Part shown: piece after piece, positions 7,447 to 12,488 of the stretch
Numbering within the stretch: the stretch's first letter is position 1
Layout of the letters: each line of letters opens with the position of its first letter
Assembly (NCBI GenBank): GCA_028064935.1
Contig: JAPTWT010000231.1
Location: 1 to 12,488, forward strand
Reading direction: 5' to 3'
DNA length: 12,488 nt
DNA from: Gammaproteobacteria bacterium
GTDB lineage: Bacteria > Pseudomonadota > Gammaproteobacteria > Acidiferrobacterales > Acidiferrobacteraceae
The notes under the pieces: generated by a model
Told to the model about the DNA's origin: nothing
What the model saw: only the letters and a program-made list of their open reading frames with translations
Databases searched by the model: none
Made by a program: the position numbers and the translations under genes

Positions 7447-8172
7447 CTAACCAGTCCTTTGTGGGTCTATCCCGAAGATTGCAGAAAAATTAGGTGCCGC
7501 GATCTCTGGCTGTTCAAAATACAGGCTTTCTTCAATGTGGTGTAGATGATGCATAAGCCAGTCCTTCGCATCTTTTTGACGCCGAGATTCAATTAACCCA
7601 ACCAGCTCACCATGCTCGCCGCAGTCGCCGCCGACGCTACGATTCGAGCCGTAGACGGCGATAATCAACGAGCTTCGAGACGCCAGCTGCCCGGCAAATT
7701 CAGTTATGACTTGATTACCTGCGATCGCAACGAGGTCTACATGAAATGCCGCAGACAGTCGAATCGCGTCGCTATGCTGATGCTGTTGCTTTGCTTGCTG
7801 TTCCCGACGAGTCAGGATGCGCAGAGCCTTAATATCCTCCTTATCAACAAGCCGAAATACCTCAGGGATGATAGAAAGTTCAATCATGCGTCGCGCAGCA
7901 AATACCTGCCTCGCTTCTTCCACTGACGGACGCGCCACCTGGGCTCCCCGGTTCCTGTTCAAGACTACCATACGCTCTAAGGCAAGCCGTTGGAGGATAG
8001 TTCGAATAATGGTACGACTTACGCCAAATGTGTTTGCCAATATTTCTTCTGGTAAACGCGACCCTGGCGCAAGCCTATGCGACACGATGGCATCGACAAT
8101 GGATTTGTAAATTGCGGAGCCACGCGCTTGTTTGGAGGTTAAAGAGGCCTCTTGAGTCTGAGAGATATCCAT
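7447..8172 (-). CDS. hpxS: GntR-family (FCD subfamily) transcriptional regulator, HpxS-like
   Basis: Likely allantoin-responsive regulator of this locus. The 241 residues split into an N-terminal winged helix-turn-helix (about 15-85; IYKSIVDAIVSHRLAPGSRLPEEILANTFGVSRTIIRTIL in two adjoining blocks) and a C-terminal all-helical FCD ligand domain (about 95-220). FCD metal-site His positions are visible in FHVDL, EHGELV and HHLHHIEESL. ATG8172 is chosen over the in-frame ATG at 8226: it fits the usual FCD N-terminus and leaves the palindromes at 8182-8213 upstream rather than inside the gene. No strong Shine-Dalgarno sequence is seen. It leads the operon, so it probably controls its own expression as well as hpxA-puuE-alc-allA and perhaps the divergent permease. 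Effector is inferred, not seen. Confidence 0.87.
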   Translation of the reverse strand: MDISQTQEASLTSKQARGSAIYKSIVDAIVSHRLAPGSRLPEEILANTFGVSRTIIRTILQRLALERMVVLNRNRGAQVARPSVEEARQVFAARRMIELSIIPEVFRLVDKEDIKALRILTRREQQAKQQHQHSDAIRLSAAFHVDLVAIAGNQVITEFAGQLASRSSLIIAVYGSNRSVGGDCGEHGELVGLIESRRQKDAKDWLMHHLHHIEESLYFEQPEIAAPNFSAIFGIDPQRTG

Positions 8173-8198
8173 AGATACGTTTTGTATGTAATGCCGTC

Positions 8199-8213
8199 CT
8201 GTACAGTATACAG
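8199..8213. promoter_or_regulatory. Palindrome, candidate regulator operator near the operon start
   Basis: CTGTA-CAGTA-TACAG: perfect 5-bp arms around a 5-bp centre, with an embedded 8-bp palindrome CTGTACAG (8199-8206). It ends 27 bp upstream of the chosen hpxS start, where a regulator could block or recruit polymerase. A second word, TTGTATGTAA (8182-8191), lies between it and the gene; tandem sites are known for HpxS in Klebsiella. The GT-AC core fits the general FCD/GntR pattern TNGT-N(0-3)-ACNA only loosely. Confidence 0.45.
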
Positions 8214-8294
8214 ACAAATAGAACATTGGCTAGCGGCGACTTCCGTTGATAGTATCCATCACCCGCACGTTCGGCACCCCTTAGACCGCTGCGG

Positions 8295-8340
8295 CGCCCC
8301 AATTCCAAACACTCCGCCCAACATTGGGGCGTACTGGGCG
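8295..8340. repeat. Two interleaved inverted repeats in the control region
   Basis: CGCCCCAAT (8295-8303) pairs with ATTGGGGCG (8323-8331), and CGCCCA (8315-8320) pairs with TGGGCG (8335-8340). The arms alternate A-B-A'-B', so the two hairpins cannot form together as simple stems. They could form a pseudoknot-like RNA or mark overlapping protein sites. Confidence 0.6.
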
Positions 8341-8490
8341 TCCTGAACATTGTGCATATAAGTCCTCGTATCGTCCCGAATATCAAAACAGAAACCCTTA
8401 AATAACCACACGTTGCGAAATTCCCAGGACGACAAGTCCGCTTCAGATCCGGTTTAGGCCCGATTATTGCTAAGTCCGCCTGCAGACAGG

Positions 8491-8502
8491 ATTGTACACA
8501 AT
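8491..8502. promoter_or_regulatory. Palindrome ATTGTACACAAT, candidate GntR operator for the permease
   Basis: Perfect 5-bp arms ATTGT/ACAAT with a 2-bp centre, 49 bp upstream of the permease start. It fits the TNGTNNACNA shape of sites bound by FCD-subfamily GntR regulators, and it would overlap the expected promoter of the permease-porin unit. Confidence 0.5.
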
Positions 8503-8551
8503 ATAGACTGCCGTTGCACATACTACTGTATTCATACTTTAAGGGGGATGT

Positions 8552-10048
8552 ATGCCAGACACCCAAGACGGCCACGTACGAGCGGGCCGCTGTCATGCAC
8601 GGCTATACAACGACGATTTAGCGCCGCTTTTGCCCGATGGAACCAAAGACAATAAGGGCAAAACACAGCACTGGACCTGGTACAACATTTTGGCGTTCTG
8701 GATGGCGGACGTGCACAGTGTCGGCGGCTATGTTTTCGCTGCCAGCTTGTTCGCGCTAGGCCTGACGGCGTGGCAGGTCCTGATATCCCTTCTGGCTGGC
8801 ATTCTGGTCGTCCAGCTATTCGCTAACCTTCTCGGGCGGCCCGGACAACAGGCGGGTATCCCGTACGCCGTGGTTGCACGAATCTCATTCGGCGTGTTTG
8901 GCGCCAACGTGCCAGCTGTAATCAGGGGCTCCATAGCATTAGTGTGGTATGGCATCCAAACATACCTCGCGTCGGGTGCGTTAAATATCGTCCTGCTGAA
9001 GCTATTCCCACAGACGCATCCACTGTTGAGCCACGCATTTCTGGGGCTATCGGCCCTGGGTTGGATTAGCTTCATGACCATCTGGCTATTGCAGGCGGTA
9101 GTGTTTTGGCATGGCATGGAGGCCATTAGGCGCTTTATCGACTGGGCTGGGCCCGCCGTGTATGTAGTGATGCTGAGTCTTGCGTATTGGATTGTCAGTA
9201 AAGCCGGCTTTAGCCACATCAGTTTATCTCTCGCCAGCAAACCCCTGACCGGCTGGCACGCGGCATGGGAAATGATCGTAGCTGCGGCGCTAGTGGCAAG
9301 CTACTTTGCCGGTCCAACGCTAAATTTTAGTGATTTCTCGCGTTATTGCAAAAGCTTTCAGGACGTAAAAAAGGGTAATTTTTGGGGGCTGCCAGTCAAC
9401 TTCCTTCTTTTCTCCCTAGTAACTGTCGTCGTAGTGTCCGGCACAGTGCCCGTTTTCGGGAAGCTGATAACAAACCCTGTTGCTACTGTAGGCTACATCA
9501 ATAACACGACCGCCGCACTACTAGGGGCATTTACATTCGTAACAGCCACAATTGGCATTAACATTGTCGCGAACTTTGTTTCTCCTGCCTTCGATTTCTC
9601 CAACATCTCACCTAGCCGAATAAGTTGGCGATCTGGAGGGATGATTGCCGCGTTAGGATCGTTATTCCTTACGCCATGGAACCTATTCAATGACCCATCC
9701 GCAATTCACTACACAGTGGATATGCTGGGAGCTGCCATTGGACCACTTTACGGCATTATTCTTGTGGACTACTACCGCCTAAAACACCGGACTGTAGAAG
9801 TCGATGCGTTGTTTACATGCAAGCCAGATGCTCCGTATTGGTACACAAATGGGGTCAACTGGGTAGCTATTAAGTCGCTAATACCGGCCACATTATTGGC
9901 AATCGCTACCGGATTTGTGCCGGGAGATCTCAAAACATTCTCACTATTTATAGGCGGCCTTTCCGCTGCCGCAATTTATTTCACTTTAATGCGAAAACCA
10001 TTTGCACAACACGTTCTTAGCACAATAAGCATTGGCAAAGACGAATGA
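8552..10048 (+). CDS. NCS1-family permease, probable allantoin importer
   Basis: Inner-membrane nucleobase:cation symporter-1 family transporter, expected to import allantoin (or another purine breakdown product) with a cation. The 498-aa length and about 12 hydrophobic segments fit the family. Recognisable blocks are LYNDDLAP at 23-30, WTWYNILAFWMADVHSVGGYVFA in TM1, GIPYAVVARISFGVFG, IRGSIALVWYGIQTYLASG (the Trp-x-x-x-Gln region that lines the substrate site in Mhp1), and LNFSDFSRY, the family's conserved N-x-x-D-x-x-R-like loop. ATG8552 follows AAGGGGG by 4 nt; an overlapping ATG at 8548 is in another frame. Allantoin as substrate is inferred from the divergent operon, an arrangement shared with Klebsiella hpxC. 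The porin gene follows 44 bp downstream. Confidence 0.9.
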   Translation: MPDTQDGHVRAGRCHARLYNDDLAPLLPDGTKDNKGKTQHWTWYNILAFWMADVHSVGGYVFAASLFALGLTAWQVLISLLAGILVVQLFANLLGRPGQQAGIPYAVVARISFGVFGANVPAVIRGSIALVWYGIQTYLASGALNIVLLKLFPQTHPLLSHAFLGLSALGWISFMTIWLLQAVVFWHGMEAIRRFIDWAGPAVYVVMLSLAYWIVSKAGFSHISLSLASKPLTGWHAAWEMIVAAALVASYFAGPTLNFSDFSRYCKSFQDVKKGNFWGLPVNFLLFSLVTVVVVSGTVPVFGKLITNPVATVGYINNTTAALLGAFTFVTATIGINIVANFVSPAFDFSNISPSRISWRSGGMIAALGSLFLTPWNLFNDPSAIHYTVDMLGAAIGPLYGIILVDYYRLKHRTVEVDALFTCKPDAPYWYTNGVNWVAIKSLIPATLLAIATGFVPGDLKTFSLFIGGLSAAAIYFTLMRKPFAQHVLSTISIGKDE

Positions 10049-10092
10049 TGTCCGGAATGTATATAAATGTAGAATTACTTACGGGAGGTTAT

Positions 10093-11223
10093 ATGAGCCA
10101 TAAAGTTATACAAGTAAGAAGACTGTCAGTAATATATGTTATGTCTTTATGTATATTGTATAGCCTTCGATTGCCTGCCGTCGCATCTGTTTCTGGATTA
10201 GGCATAAGTGGCTACATATCACCTACTTATATTTATAGTGGCGCGCAGGGGATAAGCTCTTTTATGTATGGAAATGGCACGAAGCCATTTGGTTACTACT
10301 CTGCAAATAGTGCGGCCGGAGCACTCTATCTGTCCGCAAATGAAAAATTTAAAAATGGTAGTGATATTCAGCTAAGCTTTATACCAAACGTAAGCCCAGA
10401 TGCGCCTTATTACATCGCCAGAGCCAAGGTTCCCATCTATGATCGATGGAGCGCCATCGCCGGGCTAATGCCTACATGGAACAGCTATGACAGCTGGTCG
10501 TCTGTCTATCTTCCAACTGTTACGCGCAGCCTTACTGTAGCTTACACAATACCAGCCTACATGATAGGCGCTGGCTTGGAATGGTCCGGGAAAAAGCGAT
10601 GGTTTAAGGTGCTCGTGGGAAACCTTAACACGCCTATCCAAGCCTATTCATCGCGCCCATCTGTTGAATCAATATTTGGGTATCATGTATCGAACAAATT
10701 AACGTTATGGGACTATGCGTTGTACGGGCAACTAAATTCCCCTAATGGACTTGGCAATGTGTATCATGATGATATTGACGCATCTTATAATATACGCAAT
10801 GTAACAATCGGTGGTGACCTATTTTATGAAGGATGGCAAAAAGGTGCAGTTAACGGTGGGACGGCAGCTGATTACGGTGGTGAGGTAATGACAAATTATG
10901 CGATAACTACTAAAACTATGGTAACCATTAGATATGACTATTTTAACGACACAAAAAATGGTGGTGTCGCAGACATATCTACCGCGCAAAGCGGCTTTTT
11001 ACCAGTAGCGCCTAACGTTGGGCCAACGCGTAAGGAAGTGACAATTGCCGCGCAATTCAAAGTTAACGCAGAGCTCATTACAAAGCTGGAGTATAGGTAC
11101 GATTGGTCAAATTCCGACACATTCGGCTTGTATAGGAATGAATACGATGCATCCAAAAACATACAGTACGGTACAACAAATCACTCATCGTTGGTTGGTG
11201 TTCAGATAGTATATGAATTTTAG
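10093..11223 (+). CDS. Outer-membrane beta-barrel porin
   Basis: A 376-aa exported protein with a typical Sec signal: basic start MSHKVIQVRR, hydrophobic core LSVIYVMSLCILYSL, and a probable cleavage site after AVAS (about residue 34). The rest is rich in alternating aromatic/polar strands (for example AGLMPTWNSYDSW, TKLEYRYDWSN) and ends VQIVYEF, with the terminal Phe that the barrel-assembly machinery recognises. This is the pattern of OmpL/BBP2-like putative porins. ATG10093 is preferred because GGGAGG lies 4 nt upstream and the signal peptide begins here. An in-frame ATG at 10045 overlapping the permease stop would add 16 unlikely residues. Much poorer in G+C than the IS (21/60 at 10741-10800), suggesting separate acquisition. 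Role in allantoin entry is inferred from linkage. Confidence 0.85.
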   Translation: MSHKVIQVRRLSVIYVMSLCILYSLRLPAVASVSGLGISGYISPTYIYSGAQGISSFMYGNGTKPFGYYSANSAAGALYLSANEKFKNGSDIQLSFIPNVSPDAPYYIARAKVPIYDRWSAIAGLMPTWNSYDSWSSVYLPTVTRSLTVAYTIPAYMIGAGLEWSGKKRWFKVLVGNLNTPIQAYSSRPSVESIFGYHVSNKLTLWDYALYGQLNSPNGLGNVYHDDIDASYNIRNVTIGGDLFYEGWQKGAVNGGTAADYGGEVMTNYAITTKTMVTIRYDYFNDTKNGGVADISTAQSGFLPVAPNVGPTRKEVTIAAQFKVNAELITKLEYRYDWSNSDTFGLYRNEYDASKNIQYGTTNHSSLVGVQIVYEF

Positions 11224-11231
11224 CGAATCGC

Positions 11232-11263
11232 GATAGGGGTGTCCGGTAACGGACACCCCTATC
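11232..11263 (+). terminator. Strong hairpin after the porin, GTAA loop, no clear T-run
   Basis: GATAGGGGTGTCCG (11232-11245) is perfectly complementary to CGGACACCCCTATC (11250-11263) around a GTAA loop, a GNRA-type tetraloop. It starts 8 bp after the porin stop. A terminator or mRNA 3'-end stabiliser is likely, though the following ATGATCTATTT lacks a proper T-tract, so intrinsic termination is not certain. Confidence 0.7.
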
Positions 11264-11342
11264 ATGATCTATTTGGCAATAATAATGGCGTTAATCCGTG
11301 CGATACGCAACGGGCCAAAGGCCTCCAAACGAGTGTTCAATC
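11264..11342. other. Short gap before the zinc-finger pseudogene
   Basis: No gene identified. An open frame on the plus strand ends in a TGA overlapping the next ATG (ATGA at 11343-11346), as a partner toxin gene often would, but the residual peptide (RAKGLQTSVQS) is too short to assign. Confidence 0.3.
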
Positions 11343-11555
11343 ATGAAATGCATGTATTGCCAGGGCGAAATGGTGCGTGGAACGGCTCCGCTACATATCG
11401 ATCGTAAAGATGTCCTCGTCAGCCTCGATAATGTACCGGCGTGGGTGGGCATGCAATGCGGAGAAGCGTATTTCTAGGAAATTGAGGTGAATGCAGTTCA
11501 GGACATTATTAGGGCTGTAGACGAACAATCCGGGAAGCTCGTGAGAACCGACTGA
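11343..11555 (+). pseudogene. YgiT/MqsA-type zinc-finger protein with in-frame TAG
   Basis: Starts MKCMYCQGEMVRGTAPLHID and runs KDVLVSLDNVPAWVGMQCGEAYF, where a TAG at 11475-11477 stops it after 44 codons. The same frame continues beyond the stop with EIEVNAVQDIIRAVDEQSGK and ends at TGA 11553-11555, which matches the family's usual C-terminus, so the intact gene would have had about 70 codons. YgiT-type proteins resemble the N-terminal zinc domain of MqsA antitoxins and usually pair with a small toxin. The first CxxC (Cys3, Cys6) is kept, but the second is GxxC (GMQC), a lost zinc ligand that supports decay. No intact toxin partner is seen. Confidence 0.75.
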
Positions 11556-11677
11556 AATTACGCCACAAACATCAACGCCGAAGACATAACGTAAATCGGG
11601 AGGGCCGAGCGAGACACAGTGTACCCGGCCGTTGGACTGGCCAGAACAAGAGGCGCGACTTAGCGACCATTTGGCAC
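11556..11677. other. Unassigned stretch between zinc-finger pseudogene and truncated intron
   Basis: No recognisable coding or RNA feature. It lies where the 3' part of the group II intron would be expected, so it marks a deletion or rearrangement joint. Confidence 0.4.
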
Positions 11678-11827
11678 TCCCAGACCGAAGAGGTTGTTGC
11701 TCAGGTCTCCATCGAACTGGGCGATCGATTGACCATCGATGCCCGCCGCCCCATGTCGTGCCTTCACCCGTTTGTACGCTTCCCACACTGCACGCCGGGA
11801 AATATCAAACGGTTTTGCCTTATCCAT
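11678..11827 (-). pseudogene. ltrA: Group II intron reverse transcriptase/maturase, N-terminal fragment
   Basis: Minus-strand ATG11827, preceded by GGGGAGGAC, starts MDKAKPFDISRRAVWEAYKR, then VKARHGAAGIDGQSIAQFDGDLSNNL. This is the N-terminus (RT0 region) of group II intron-encoded proteins. Homology ends after about 46-50 codons; FGLGVPNGR and a stop follow instead of the expected YKLWNR-type continuation. The polymerase motif YADD, the X domain and any endonuclease are absent, so it is non-functional. Full-length proteins of this family are usually over 400 residues. Confidence 0.8.
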
Positions 11828-12372
11828 GCGAGTCCTCCCCGTTCGGGTTGCGCGCATGGTTCGGCCGGATAACGGCGTTCCTTCGGTCCAGCCCCATTAC
11901 AGAGCTTTCAGCCCTACTACGAACGCCTCCGCCCCTGTGTCCTGCATCGGTACTCTCCCCCTTGCGGAGGCTATCCGCTTGGGCTTCTCCCTTGGCATCA
12001 GGACGACAGGTTCCTACGTTCCTTACCAAAGCCTGGATCAAGGTCACGCCGCCTTCATGCCGGAAGCCAGTTGGGCAGTAAACAGGTAACCCCAACCTTT
12101 GCGCGCGGGATAGAAGTCAAGATCCCGGTTTCGACTTCGGATAGTACGTTTCGACACGTCATCAGCGGTTCACTCGCGTTCGTCTTCTCGATCCTCACCT
12201 GACGGAGTCGAACTCCGCCTTTTCCAGCAACGCTCACCACATGAGCTCTTAACTCACGCAACTTGTGGTGGTTTGAAGCCTGCTCCTGCAAGCCGACTCC
12301 GAGGGGCCCGCCCTCATCCTTGGTAAAGCATCGCGATTGTTCTGATCCCGAACTCTCGCGTTCGTAGCACAC
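11678..12372 (-). mobile_element. Group II intron, 5' fragment (domains I-III and start of RT)
   Basis: On the minus strand the sequence begins GTGTGCTACGAACGCGAG (from 12372), fitting the GUGYG 5' consensus. It then runs about 545 nt to a reverse-transcriptase start at 11827, the usual length of the RNA domains before the intron ORF. Internal blocks I recognise from bacterial introns include GTCGAAACGTACTATCCGAA, GCATGAAGGCGGCGTGACC, and GATGCAGGACACAGGGGCGG. Helices are visible: 12235-12241 with 12264-12270 (CACCACA/TGTGGTG), and CGGAGT/ACTCCG at 12203-12217. The intron's 3' part (rest of RT, domains V-VI) is missing, so it cannot splice or move by itself. The 5' boundary is inferred from where IS3 homology stops. 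Confidence 0.75.
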
Positions 12373-12488
12373 CACCTCCTCATACTTGACAGAGCGCCAC
12401 AACCGCTCGACGAACACGTTGTCACGCCAGCAGCCTTTGCCGTCCATGCTGATGTCGATCGTGTGGGCCTTCAGGACGTCTGTGAAGG
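12373..12488 (-). pseudogene. IS3-family transposase OrfB, partial, interrupted by the group II intron
   Basis: Minus-strand translation from the window edge reads FTDVLKAHTIDISMDGKGCW, then RDNVFVERLWRSVKYEEV. This is the end of the integrase (rve) core of IS3 OrfB, with the catalytic Glu of the DDE triad in DNVFVERLW. The family normally continues YLRAYD; here homology stops at GAGGAGGTG and intron-like GTGTGC begins. The upstream part is beyond the window, and the downstream exon is not found within the window. Confidence 0.8.

Larger units (their letters stand above)
8173..8551. promoter_or_regulatory. Divergent control region between hpxS-like operon and permease
   Basis: A 379-bp gap between divergent starts, with no gene that I can support. 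It must hold the promoters for both units. It contains the palindromes at 8199-8213 and 8491-8502, an interleaved inverted-repeat cluster at 8295-8340, and the weaker GntR-like words TTGTATGTAA (8182-8191) and ATTGTGCAT (8349-8357). I see no convincing sigma-54 promoter and cannot fix sigma-70 boxes with confidence. The permease ribosome site AAGGGGG is at 8541-8547. Confidence 0.6.

Noticed and set aside
8173..8226. 18-residue N-terminal extension of the GntR regulator (ATG8226)
   Set aside because: The extension would overlap the palindromes and has no similarity to FCD regulators; ATG8172 gives a normal N-terminus.
8270..8292. Sigma-54-like promoter (GGCAC near 8270)
   Set aside because: The spacing from GG to the next usable GC is 13, not the required 10, and the -12 element is missing.
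8075..8596. 173-residue minus-strand frame covering the control region
   Set aside because: No recognisable domain; it overlaps the regulator's start, all palindromes and the permease ribosome site.
11391..11786. 131-residue minus-strand frame
   Set aside because: It runs antisense across the zinc-finger pseudogene and overlaps the RT fragment in another frame; no protein family is recognisable.
11820..12095. 91-residue minus-strand frame before the intron RT
   Set aside because: It lies in the intron RNA domains; such frames recur in group II introns because the RNA is conserved, not because they are genes.
1..12488. CRISPR array, tRNA or rRNA genes
   Set aside because: No spaced direct repeats, cloverleaf with a usable anticodon arm, or rRNA blocks were found on reading either strand.

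Overview
The window looks like an accessory, catabolic island of a Proteobacterium. The organism cannot be named from sequence alone. Supporting signs are a GntR/FCD regulator, an outer-membrane barrel with a signal peptide and C-terminal Phe (so Gram-negative), and IS4/IS3/group II intron debris. Base composition is patchy: hand counts give 39/60 G+C at 1141-1200 inside the insertion sequence but 21/60 at 10741-10800 inside the porin gene.

Left part (1-4227), mobile-element graveyard. A tyrosine-integrase gene, broken by frameshifts and stops, is split by a structurally intact IS4-family element of the IS50/Tn5 type (396-2948). The element has 21-bp terminal inverted repeats that resemble Tn5 ends and an exact 9-bp target duplication. 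It carries a DDE transposase and, 3 bp downstream, a DUF4338/DruA-like gene. Two further degraded tyrosine recombinases follow head to tail (3235-3937), then about 290 bp with no recognisable gene.

Centre (4228-11263), an apparently intact allantoin-utilisation locus. On the minus strand, a tightly packed operon runs hpxS-like regulator, allantoin racemase (hpxA), allantoinase (puuE/hpxB type), allantoicase (alc), ureidoglycolate lyase (allA). Together these would convert either allantoin enantiomer to allantoate, then ureidoglycolate, then glyoxylate plus two urea. Divergently, on the plus strand, lie an NCS1-family permease and an AT-rich outer-membrane porin, which would supply inner- and outer-membrane uptake. 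The shared 379-bp intergenic region holds several short palindromes suited to an FCD-type GntR regulator. A near-perfect 14-bp-stem hairpin closes the plus-strand unit.

Right part (11264-12488), more debris. It holds a YgiT/MqsA-type zinc-finger gene with an in-frame amber codon. Next come, on the minus strand, the 5' part of a group II intron (RNA domains plus the first ~50 codons of its reverse transcriptase) and an IS3-family transposase fragment that the intron appears to interrupt.

The most unusual item is the IS50-like element that carries a DruA-family gene as its second cistron. The allantoin locus is recognisable biochemistry, but its linked porin and its regulatory region deserve a look.
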